From positions 1 through 17,720 of the forward strand of contig DJVA01000063.1 of assembly GCA_002440705.1 (NCBI GenBank): a stretch of DNA of 17,720 nt. The letters are read 5' to 3'. Source of the DNA: Flavobacteriaceae bacterium UBA6268. GTDB taxonomy: Bacteria; Bacteroidota; Bacteroidia; Flavobacteriales; Flavobacteriaceae. The notes beneath the pieces are model-generated. The model ran no database searches. It worked only from the letters and a program-made list of their open reading frames with translations, and had not been told where the DNA came from. The translations under genes and the position numbers were made by a program. Each line of letters opens with the position of its first letter. Position 1 is the first letter of the stretch. Shown here piece after piece: positions 7,130 through 13,735 of the stretch.

Positions 7130-8542
7130 ATGAAAAAGTATATTTTATCCATTTTGATTGTTTCCCTATTTGTGGGCTGCAAGGGCCAAGACCAAAGAAC
7201 TAAGAGCGCAGCTTTTCAGTATGAGTCCAAAGTGGATTCGTATGTAAAAAAATACCAAGCGCTCGGTATTTTTTCCGGCGCAGTGCTTATTGCACAAGAC
7301 GGGGAACCTGTTTATTCCAAAGCTTTTGGGTTGGCCAACAGAAAAGAAAACAGGCCCAATACCTTGGAAACCAAATACCTTATTGGCAGCATGAACAAGG
7401 ATTTTACCCGAACCATCATCCTTCAATTAATCGCCGAGAAAAAATTGAGGTGGGAAGATAGGATGGTTGATTACCTAGAGGGTTTTAATCAACAAGGCAC
7501 TGCTAACATCACAATAAGGCATTTAGTAAGTCATTCTTCCGGTTTTGGGGATTATGAAAACTGGGATTATGTAACACTTCCCTATCAAAAAAAGAATTTG
7601 TCTACCATTATGGATATTGCCCGAAATCAAGAACTGTTGTTTGAGCCGGGCAAAGCCCAAGAATACTCCAATGTGGGCTATGCTCTTCTTGGGGCAATAA
7701 TCGAAATGGTGACTGGAATAAATTACGTTGAGAATGTTAAGGAACGTATTGTTGAACCCCTTGGAATGAAAAATACTTATCTTAAGGACATCCTTCACAA
7801 AACAGATCGTACGGTGGGCTATATGAAAACAATCAATGGGATTGAAGATACAGAAATTGTGTTGGCCGAACCTAGGCCCGATGGCGGGTTTTGGTGTACC
7901 CCATCTGACCTCTTGCGCTTCTATCAAAATTATTATTATGGCGATAAACTTATTCCAGAGCGCATCAAAACTACCGATGGGTATTATAAGGAAATACTCC
8001 CCTTTTACGATAGACCCAATTCTGTACAATACTTGGCTGGAGGAACCAATGGCCATAACAGTGTAATTGCACAATTCCTGAATGAGAATATTAGTGTTAT
8101 CGTGTTGGCCAATATGGACGAGCCGGTTGCCGAAAAAATAGCAGATGGGCTGGTGGCAATCTTAAAAGACAAAGAGCCCAGCGAGCCCAAGTTGCCGGCC
8201 CTTTTGGCCTCATACGAAGCCTATAAAGCAAAGGGAATTGCCTACCTAAAAGACCATTTTGAAGAACTAACTTCAAACTTCTACCCAGATGACCCAAAAG
8301 ATGTGATTCTCAATAATCTGGGATATCAATTACTAGAAAATGATAAGCTAGAGGAAGCCTTTGATGTATTGAAATTGAATACCGAGTTGTTTCCGGAAAT
8401 AGCCAATTGCTGGGATAGTTATGGGGAAATCTTGTTGAAAAAAGGAGATCGGAAAGCCGCTTTAGTGGCGTATAAAAAGGCACTGTCTATAAATCCTAAC
8501 CTACCTTCCGCACAAAAAGCGGTAAAACAATTAAATAACTAA
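7130..8542 (+). CDS. Lipoprotein serine hydrolase (beta-lactamase family) with C-terminal TPRs
   Basis: A 470-residue class C beta-lactamase-like (serine hydrolase, AmpC/esterase/DD-peptidase type) protein. MKKYILSILIVSLFVGC is a lipoprotein signal with the lipid cysteine at C17, so the enzyme is probably membrane-anchored and faces the periplasm or the outside. The catalytic SxxK is S87-M-N-K90; the second motif is Y179-S-N181; the third is GGTNGH (304-309), a HxG/KTG equivalent; HSSG (135-138) is also typical. Residues about 390-460 form TPR-like helices (NNLGYQLLENDKLEEAFDVL; YGEILLKKGDRKAALVAYKK). Many Bacteroidota enzymes have this fusion; the substrate is unknown and beta-lactam resistance should not be assumed. 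It is divergent from the kinase gene. Confidence 0.9.
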   Translation: MKKYILSILIVSLFVGCKGQDQRTKSAAFQYESKVDSYVKKYQALGIFSGAVLIAQDGEPVYSKAFGLANRKENRPNTLETKYLIGSMNKDFTRTIILQLIAEKKLRWEDRMVDYLEGFNQQGTANITIRHLVSHSSGFGDYENWDYVTLPYQKKNLSTIMDIARNQELLFEPGKAQEYSNVGYALLGAIIEMVTGINYVENVKERIVEPLGMKNTYLKDILHKTDRTVGYMKTINGIEDTEIVLAEPRPDGGFWCTPSDLLRFYQNYYYGDKLIPERIKTTDGYYKEILPFYDRPNSVQYLAGGTNGHNSVIAQFLNENISVIVLANMDEPVAEKIADGLVAILKDKEPSEPKLPALLASYEAYKAKGIAYLKDHFEELTSNFYPDDPKDVILNNLGYQLLENDKLEEAFDVLKLNTELFPEIANCWDSYGEILLKKGDRKAALVAYKKALSINPNLPSAQKAVKQLNN

Positions 8543-8603
8543 TTTTGATGATAGAACCTCATTAAGGCAAGAATGCGCACCGTTAGACCGATTTGGTAAA
8601 AGG

Positions 8604-8634
8604 GTATTTTTAAAAGCCCATACTGTACCCGCAA
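8604..8634. repeat. Copy 2 of the shared upstream element
   Basis: GTATTTTTAAAAG (8604-8616), CATACTGTA (8619-8627) and GCAA (8631-8634) match copy 1 at 7002-7034, and this copy begins 123 bp before the DinB-type start codon. The copy lies in a frame open from 8535 to the TGA at 8688-8690 without a good start codon, which may be decayed coding sequence. Confidence 0.45.
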
Positions 8635-8726
8635 GAACGATGGAAATGAAAGACTTTGAAGAAGGCACTAAGGAGATACCCCTTAATTGATTGTACTATT
8701 TGTAACGGTAAAAGAAGTAAAGAATT

Positions 8727-9191
8727 ATGAGCACACAAATTATAGAAACCTGGCAAATCCACAACAGGATAAATCTTTATTTATTGGAATCAATTGAAAA
8801 AGACCTGCATTTACTAAATACTTCATTGTCGAAAGGTAGAACTATTGGCGAGCAATTTGCCCACATGCACAATGTGCGGCTCATGTGGCTAAAAGAAGCC
8901 GCACCGGCATTGTTGCATACAGTTTCCAAAATAGAAAAAGAACAAGCTACAACCAAAAAAAATATAAAAGAGGGATTAATCCAATCGGGAAAAGCCCTCG
9001 AACAGCTCTTGGAAAATGGATTTTTAGAAAACCGGATAAAAGGGTTTAAACCACATCCCATGGGCTTTTTTGGATATTTGATTTCACACGAGTCACACCA
9101 TCGCGGACAAATAGTATTGTCCTTAAAACAGTCTGGACACCCCGTGGATAAAAAAACAGGTTTTGGCTTATGGCAATGGGGTACCAGGTAA
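8727..9191 (+). CDS. DinB/YfiT-fold metal-binding protein
   Basis: A 154-residue cytoplasmic four-helix-bundle protein of the DinB superfamily, which also includes YfiT and some thiol-dependent transferases. The histidines expected to hold the metal are visible: H48 (or H46) in FAHMHNVRLMWL, and the H121-x3-H125 pair in SHESHHRGQIV. These three positions are the family's signature. There is no signal peptide. The actual reaction is not predictable; known relatives use bacillithiol, mycothiol or glutathione, and many have no assigned role. It is followed after 37 nt by the SnoaL-like gene and is probably transcribed with it. Confidence 0.85.
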   Translation: MSTQIIETWQIHNRINLYLLESIEKDLHLLNTSLSKGRTIGEQFAHMHNVRLMWLKEAAPALLHTVSKIEKEQATTKKNIKEGLIQSGKALEQLLENGFLENRIKGFKPHPMGFFGYLISHESHHRGQIVLSLKQSGHPVDKKTGFGLWQWGTR

Positions 9192-9228
9192 ATGGTTTTG
9201 AAGTTTTAACTAAATAAACATAATTTCT

Positions 9229-9699
9229 ATGAAAAAACTTACGAAAGTGAAAATGAGGCTTATCCTTCTACTTATTTTGGGTGCAAATGCATCCGTTGCC
9301 CAGGTAATTGCAGGAGACCAAAAGGATGCGGATAAAATTCTTGAAAACATTCAATTATTCTCTAAGTTCTACACCACTGCAAATTATGACGCCTTGGCAA
9401 ATTCCTATTGTGAAAATGGAATGATTTTGCCTCCAGGAAGCGATATCATCAAAGGGCGTGAAGCAATTAAACAACGGTGGGTACTGCCTGAGGGAATTAA
9501 GGTGCCATTCCATAAAATAACCCCCATTGAAATTTCAATTAACGGCAACTGGGCCTATGACATTGGCTATTATGAAGGGACTACGCTAAAAAAGAATGGT
9601 GATAAATCCGATTTTAAAGGTAAATATGTCATCATCTGGAAAAAGGAAGATGGGGATTGGAAAATTTATTCTGATATATGGAACAGAATCAATAACTGA
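9229..9699 (+). CDS. Exported SnoaL/DUF4440-like (NTF2 fold) protein
   Basis: 156 residues. A signal peptide covers about 1-25 (KMRLILLLILGANASVAQ). The remainder has the NTF2-like pattern of DUF4440 proteins: helices with FSKFYTTANYDALANSYCENGMILPPG (45-70), GREAIKQRW (76-84), then strands ending GKYVIIWKKEDGDWKIYSDIWN (131-152). These small cone-shaped domains bind ligands or catalyse isomerisation and similar reactions; no specific activity follows from the sequence. Two ATGs (residues 1 and 9) could start the signal; the first is taken. It lies 37 nt after the DinB gene. Confidence 0.85.
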   Translation: MKKLTKVKMRLILLLILGANASVAQVIAGDQKDADKILENIQLFSKFYTTANYDALANSYCENGMILPPGSDIIKGREAIKQRWVLPEGIKVPFHKITPIEISINGNWAYDIGYYEGTTLKKNGDKSDFKGKYVIIWKKEDGDWKIYSDIWNRINN

Positions 9700-9706
9700 C
9701 CTAAAA

Positions 9707-9725
9707 CCTATAGCCTTTATAGGCT
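9707..9725 (+). terminator. Weak hairpin after the SnoaL-like gene
   Basis: CCTATA (9707-9712) pairs with TATAGG (9718-9723), or alternatively AGCCT (9712-9716) with AGGCT (9721-9725), followed by TCTTCCCTT. It may partly terminate the upstream transcript, but the stem is weak and the T tract poor. Confidence 0.3.
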
Positions 9726-9811
9726 TCTTCCCTTAAATTTCAAAAATAACCCGATTGCTATCAATTACCAGTCTTTGAAAACAAAAAATATGAAGACAGG
9801 GGCTTGGGTGC

Positions 9812-9819
9812 TATTTTTG
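9812..9819 (+). promoter_or_regulatory. Candidate -7 element for the hydrolase/molybdo-hydroxylase operon
   Basis: TATTTTTG is an exact TAnnTTTG match ending 27 bp before the ATG at 9847. No TTTG lies at the expected distance upstream, so this is half of a promoter only. It would separate the last three plus-strand genes from those before them. Confidence 0.35.
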
Positions 9820-9846
9820 AAATAACCCAGTAAAGCAGATATTACA

Positions 9847-10929
9847 ATGCTAAAAAAAGTCTTAATACTAATTTTTTTCATCCTATTTGTGGGTCAAGGG
9901 TATTGTCAGTCCGATACCATTCAATTAATTAAACCCACAGGTAATTATGCCGTAGGAACTTCAGTTTACGAGTGGATTGACGAATCAAGGTCGATGAAAG
10001 TGGGTTCCAATTTTGTTCAGCAAAGAGCCATTGTATCGCAATTTTGGTATCCAATAACTTCAAAAAACAATTTGACCAAGGCTCCTTATGCGGCGCTATC
10101 CAAGGATTATCAAAAAACAATAGCACACTCTTTTTTAAGGGCGCCAATTGCCCAAAACCTAAATAAAGCACCCTTAATAGTGATTGTTCCTGGAAGGGGA
10201 ACTGAAAGGTTTTTGTATACAGTTATGGCCGAAGAATTGGCAAGTCAAGGCTTTGTAGTGGTCTCGGTAGACATGCCAGAGTTAGGGTATGTTACCTACC
10301 AAGATGGTTTCACTTTGTATCCTTCAGACGAATTTAAAACCCCAAACGGAATGATGGCAGGACCCTATGAACGTGTAGATGAGTTTTACGAGAAACCTAC
10401 GGAGATTGGCTATAGAGATCTTGAATTTGTAATCCGTAACATCAAAGGATTAAATGCAAAAGCATTTGAGAACAAGATTGATTTAAAGAACATAGGGGTC
10501 TTTGGTCACTCATTGGGTGGGCGCATTGCTGGAGAATTTACTTCAAGATGCAACAAAGTGAAAGCCCTCGCCACTATGGAAGGCATCCCCCCTAGGGACG
10601 TTAGGTATGAAGGAAAAATTAAAGCTCCCGCATTGATGCTTTGTAGTTCGGGAACGCTAAAATATGCCTTGGACAATTACAACAGTTTTACTGAAAACCG
10701 AAAAAACACTGTCTATTTGGTAGAATTGGAGGGTTTTGGTCATAATTCATTAACCGATAATCCATTGATCTACCCCAACAATTTCAATTATGAAATAACA
10801 CCCAAAAAAGCATTGGAAATAAGCCGAACCTTACTCTCAGCATTTTTTCGGGAGTTCTTATTGGGTATCAAGGACAATTACGAAGCAAATTCCATTATGG
10901 AATATGTTAAATCAATAAAGTATGAGTAA
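9847..10929 (+). CDS. Exported alpha/beta hydrolase (platelet-activating-factor acetylhydrolase-like)
   Basis: 360 residues with a signal peptide (1-20, ending GYC-Q). The fold is shown by PLIVIVPGRGTERFLY (109-124, oxyanion-hole strand and turn), the nucleophile elbow G220-H-S222-L-G224 in IGVFGHSLGG, and the late histidine H299 in LEGFGHNSL. The acid is not certain; E245 in TMEGIPP is one candidate. The pattern resembles PAF-acetylhydrolase and dienelactone-hydrolase relatives that cleave esters or lactones. It overlaps the next gene by 8 nt, so it is translationally coupled to the molybdenum hydroxylase; it may process the substrate or product of that enzyme, but this is inference. Confidence 0.85.
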   Translation: MLKKVLILIFFILFVGQGYCQSDTIQLIKPTGNYAVGTSVYEWIDESRSMKVGSNFVQQRAIVSQFWYPITSKNNLTKAPYAALSKDYQKTIAHSFLRAPIAQNLNKAPLIVIVPGRGTERFLYTVMAEELASQGFVVVSVDMPELGYVTYQDGFTLYPSDEFKTPNGMMAGPYERVDEFYEKPTEIGYRDLEFVIRNIKGLNAKAFENKIDLKNIGVFGHSLGGRIAGEFTSRCNKVKALATMEGIPPRDVRYEGKIKAPALMLCSSGTLKYALDNYNSFTENRKNTVYLVELEGFGHNSLTDNPLIYPNNFNYEITPKKALEISRTLLSAFFREFLLGIKDNYEANSIMEYVKSIKYE

Positions 10930-13132
10930 AAATCTCCAAACAATTGGCAGAAGGGATTTTATCAAGGTAAGCGCCCTAACTACAGGAGGTTTATTATTGG
11001 GGATTCAGTTTTCGTGCTCGAATAGTACCAAGGATAAGGCAGCGAAGGGAATACTCCACCGATTGAATGCTTATTTGAGTATTAACACCAATGGAAAGGT
11101 TGAAATATACAATCCTGTCCCAGAGATAGGTCAGGGCGTACGTACTGCTTTGCCAATGTTGGTAGCTGAAGAGCTTAATGTAGCCTGGCAAAACATTATT
11201 GTAAAACAAGCGGATGCCAGCGAAGCCTATGGAGGCTATGACCAAAGCGCAGCTGGTAGCAATAGTGTGCGCTTTTATTGGGAGCCCATGAGAAAGGCAG
11301 GAGCCGTTGCGCGTGAACTTTTGTTACAGGCTGCAGCAGCGCAATGGCAATTGCAAGAAAAGGTTTGCTATATTGAAGATGGGATTATCAAAAACCACCT
11401 AAATTCCAAAGAACTAGGCATTGGGGATGTGGCACAGCAAGCTTCAACTTACAAGATCCCAGAAAATGTTTCATTGAAAACACCCAATGAATTTAAGTTT
11501 ATTGGTAAAAGCGTTAAAAATCCCGATATACACGAAATACTGTCTGGAAAAGCAGTTTTTGGATTAGATGTCCGTATTCCAAACATGCTTTATGCATCCA
11601 TGGAAAAATCTACCACATATGGGGCCACAGTACTATCATTTGATGCTTCCGATGCATTAAAAGTACCTGGAGTGAAATATGCTTTTAAAGTATCCCTGCA
11701 TGGGATACCCGAAAGGCCTTTTTGTAGGGAAGGAGTAAGTGTTGTGGGCGATTCCGTGTGGTCCGTATTACAAGGTCGCAAAGCACTAAAAATAACATGG
11801 GATTTAGGGGCAAATACAAAAGAAAGCACACAAAGACTGCATGAAATAGGCAACCGTTTAGTAGAAAAAAAGGGAGAAGCAGTAGTTAAAAATATGGGCA
11901 ACGTTTACAGCGACTTAAATACATCCAAGAATACCCTAGAGGCCACTTACCATCTACCCTTCATTGCCCATATTCCCATGGAAACGGTAAATTGTACCAT
12001 TGATCTAAAGGACGATAGTTGCGAAATCTGGAGCACCACTCAGGTCCCTTTTGCCGATTTAAACTTTCTGTCCAATTTTTTTGAGCTTCCCATAGAGAGA
12101 GTAAAACTACATGTTACTAGAATTGGTGGTGGTTTTGGAAGAAGGCTTGGGCCCGATTTTACTATTGAAGCAGCCAAAATTGCAAAAGAATTGAAGCAAC
12201 CAATTCAGTATTTTTGGACCCGGGAAGACGATATCCGTTTTGATGCTTACAGACCATTCAGCTACCACAAGTTAATGGCTGCTTGGGATAATGATTTAAA
12301 AATAACTTCTTGGCTACATCGCCAATCAGGAACATCCAGGTATGCGTTCAGACCAAACAAAGAACCCTTTGAGTCGGAATTCTTTCCCAATAATTTCCCA
12401 GCAAATCTAATTGCCAATTTTAGGCAAGAATACAGCCTTATAGTTTCTAACATTAACCGTTCACTAATTAGGGCTCCCGGAAACAATGCGTTGGCTTTTG
12501 TGGTTGAGTCCTTTATTGACGAATTGGCGCACAAAACAGGTCAAGATCCTTTGCTATTCCGGCTCAATATGCTGAGTATGGAAGATAAAGAATTTTCATT
12601 TGAAGCAAATTCCACAATCAGTACAAAACGCATGAAAGGGGTATTAAAACTGGCCGCTGAAAAAGCTGCTTGGGGCAAGCAATTAGCAGATGGGCGAGGC
12701 ATGGGGATTGCAGGTTATTTTACATTTGATACTTATGTATCCCATGTTGCTGATGTATCCGTAGATGAAACAGGTAACTTAACCATCCATAAATTTACTT
12801 CTGCGATTGATTGTGGCCAAGTGTTAAATAAGGACGGTGTAATAGCACAGATAGAAGGAGCCATTATGGATGGATTGAGTGCTACACTATTTCAGGAAAT
12901 TACCATTTCACAAGGGTCCACAAACGAAGGCAATTTTAACAATTATGGCGTATTGAAAATGTCGCAATCACCTATTGATATCAATGCCTATATCGTTGAG
13001 GGTAACTACCCACCTACTGGCGTTGGCGAGCCTCCGTATCCTCCAGTAGCGCCAGCGTTGTGCAATGCTATATTTGCAGCTTGTGGTAAACGCATACGAA
13101 AACTCCCCATAGAAAACCAATTAAAGATTTAG
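10922..13132 (+). CDS. Molybdopterin-binding subunit of a Tat-exported molybdenum hydroxylase (isoquinoline 1-oxidoreductase beta-like)
   Basis: 736 residues, the usual length of IorB-type subunits of the xanthine dehydrogenase superfamily. A Tat signal is clear: R10-R11-DFIK followed by the hydrophobic stretch to about 30; C32 just after it could be a lipid attachment site, although the lipobox (QFSC) is not standard. Cofactor motifs are EIGQGVRTALPMLVAEEL (68-85), GGGFGRR (402-408), IRAPGNNALAF (516-526) and the catalytic glutamate E703 in PTGVGEPPYPP. These enzymes hydroxylate aromatic N-heterocycles or oxidise aldehydes; the substrate is not predictable. The gene overlaps the hydrolase gene and lies 3 nt before that of the iron-sulfur subunit. 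Confidence 0.92.
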   Translation: MSKNLQTIGRRDFIKVSALTTGGLLLGIQFSCSNSTKDKAAKGILHRLNAYLSINTNGKVEIYNPVPEIGQGVRTALPMLVAEELNVAWQNIIVKQADASEAYGGYDQSAAGSNSVRFYWEPMRKAGAVARELLLQAAAAQWQLQEKVCYIEDGIIKNHLNSKELGIGDVAQQASTYKIPENVSLKTPNEFKFIGKSVKNPDIHEILSGKAVFGLDVRIPNMLYASMEKSTTYGATVLSFDASDALKVPGVKYAFKVSLHGIPERPFCREGVSVVGDSVWSVLQGRKALKITWDLGANTKESTQRLHEIGNRLVEKKGEAVVKNMGNVYSDLNTSKNTLEATYHLPFIAHIPMETVNCTIDLKDDSCEIWSTTQVPFADLNFLSNFFELPIERVKLHVTRIGGGFGRRLGPDFTIEAAKIAKELKQPIQYFWTREDDIRFDAYRPFSYHKLMAAWDNDLKITSWLHRQSGTSRYAFRPNKEPFESEFFPNNFPANLIANFRQEYSLIVSNINRSLIRAPGNNALAFVVESFIDELAHKTGQDPLLFRLNMLSMEDKEFSFEANSTISTKRMKGVLKLAAEKAAWGKQLADGRGMGIAGYFTFDTYVSHVADVSVDETGNLTIHKFTSAIDCGQVLNKDGVIAQIEGAIMDGLSATLFQEITISQGSTNEGNFNNYGVLKMSQSPIDINAYIVEGNYPPTGVGEPPYPPVAPALCNAIFAACGKRIRKLPIENQLKI

Positions 13133-13135
13133 TGA

Positions 13136-13591
13136 ATGGCTATTTATACAATTCAGATAAACTACAAAGAAGTTACGATTGATGTACCTGCTGAAAAACC
13201 AGTCTTATGGGTTCTCCGTGATGATTTGGGTTTACTTGGCACAAAATACGGTTGCGGAATCGCACAATGTGGTGCGTGCACGGTTCACTTGAATGGCAAT
13301 CCGGTTCGGTCTTGCGCTTTACCTATCGCTTCCATCGGAAAAGGGACCCTTCTTACCATCGAAGGATATGCAAGCAAAAAACACCCAGTCTTTAAGGCGT
13401 GGGAAGAAATTAATGTGCCACAATGTGGTTACTGTCAAACCGGCCAAATTATGTCGGCAATTGCCTTGTTAAACCGCAATAAAAATCCGGACGACAAAGC
13501 AATTGATGCTGCTATGAACGGTAATCTTTGCAGATGTGGTACATATTATAGAATTCGAAAAGCAATTAAAAGAGCAGCTAAATTAAATTGA
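13136..13591 (+). CDS. (2Fe-2S) subunit of the same hydroxylase (isoquinoline 1-oxidoreductase alpha-like)
   Basis: 151 residues, the full length of IorA-type small subunits. The plant-ferredoxin-like N-terminal cluster is bound by C40, C45, C48 and C60 (CGIAQCGAC...C) and the helical C-terminal cluster by C97, C100, C132 and C134 (QCGYC...LCRCG), so all eight ligands are present. It carries electrons from the molybdenum centre. It has no signal of its own and presumably crosses the membrane bound to the Tat-tagged large subunit. The order large subunit then small subunit is worth noting. No cytochrome c, MCD maturase or XdhC-like gene is in this window, so the electron acceptor and cofactor supply lie elsewhere. 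Confidence 0.94.
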   Translation: MAIYTIQINYKEVTIDVPAEKPVLWVLRDDLGLLGTKYGCGIAQCGACTVHLNGNPVRSCALPIASIGKGTLLTIEGYASKKHPVFKAWEEINVPQCGYCQTGQIMSAIALLNRNKNPDDKAIDAAMNGNLCRCGTYYRIRKAIKRAAKLN

Positions 13592-13601
13592 TTATCAATT
13601 T
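13585..13601. repeat. Perfect 17-bp dyad across the stop codon of the small subunit
   Basis: AAATTGATTATCAATTT has 8-bp arms around a central T and includes the TGA (13589-13591). In RNA it would form a 7-bp AU-rich hairpin with a TTA loop. A second, smaller dyad (GCTTTG-AA-CAAAGC) lies at 13637-13650. Either might help end transcription in this convergent gap, but neither is a classical terminator. Confidence 0.4.
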
Positions 13602-13735
13602 GTTACAAAATTTACTTGATAAGTTTGTTTACATAAGCTTTGAACAAAGCCTGGCAATTGTCCTTACCAAACAAGTCTCACGCTCTAGAATCTATAAAGG
13701 CGACAGTATTGCTGTACTTTCAAACCCAAAAACCA

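Noticed and set aside
7523..8074. 183-codon minus-strand frame
   Set aside because: It is antisense to the serine hydrolase catalytic region, which has all active-site motifs.
8579..8612. Classical LytTR-protein binding site (ACCGTTAGA near 8579)
   Set aside because: Only one half-site fits the published 9-bp consensus with one mismatch; no second repeat lies at the expected distance.
5073..13735. Attachment sites or an integrase marking the AT-rich block as a mobile element
   Set aside because: No direct repeats at the two edges, no tRNA and no recombinase gene are visible.
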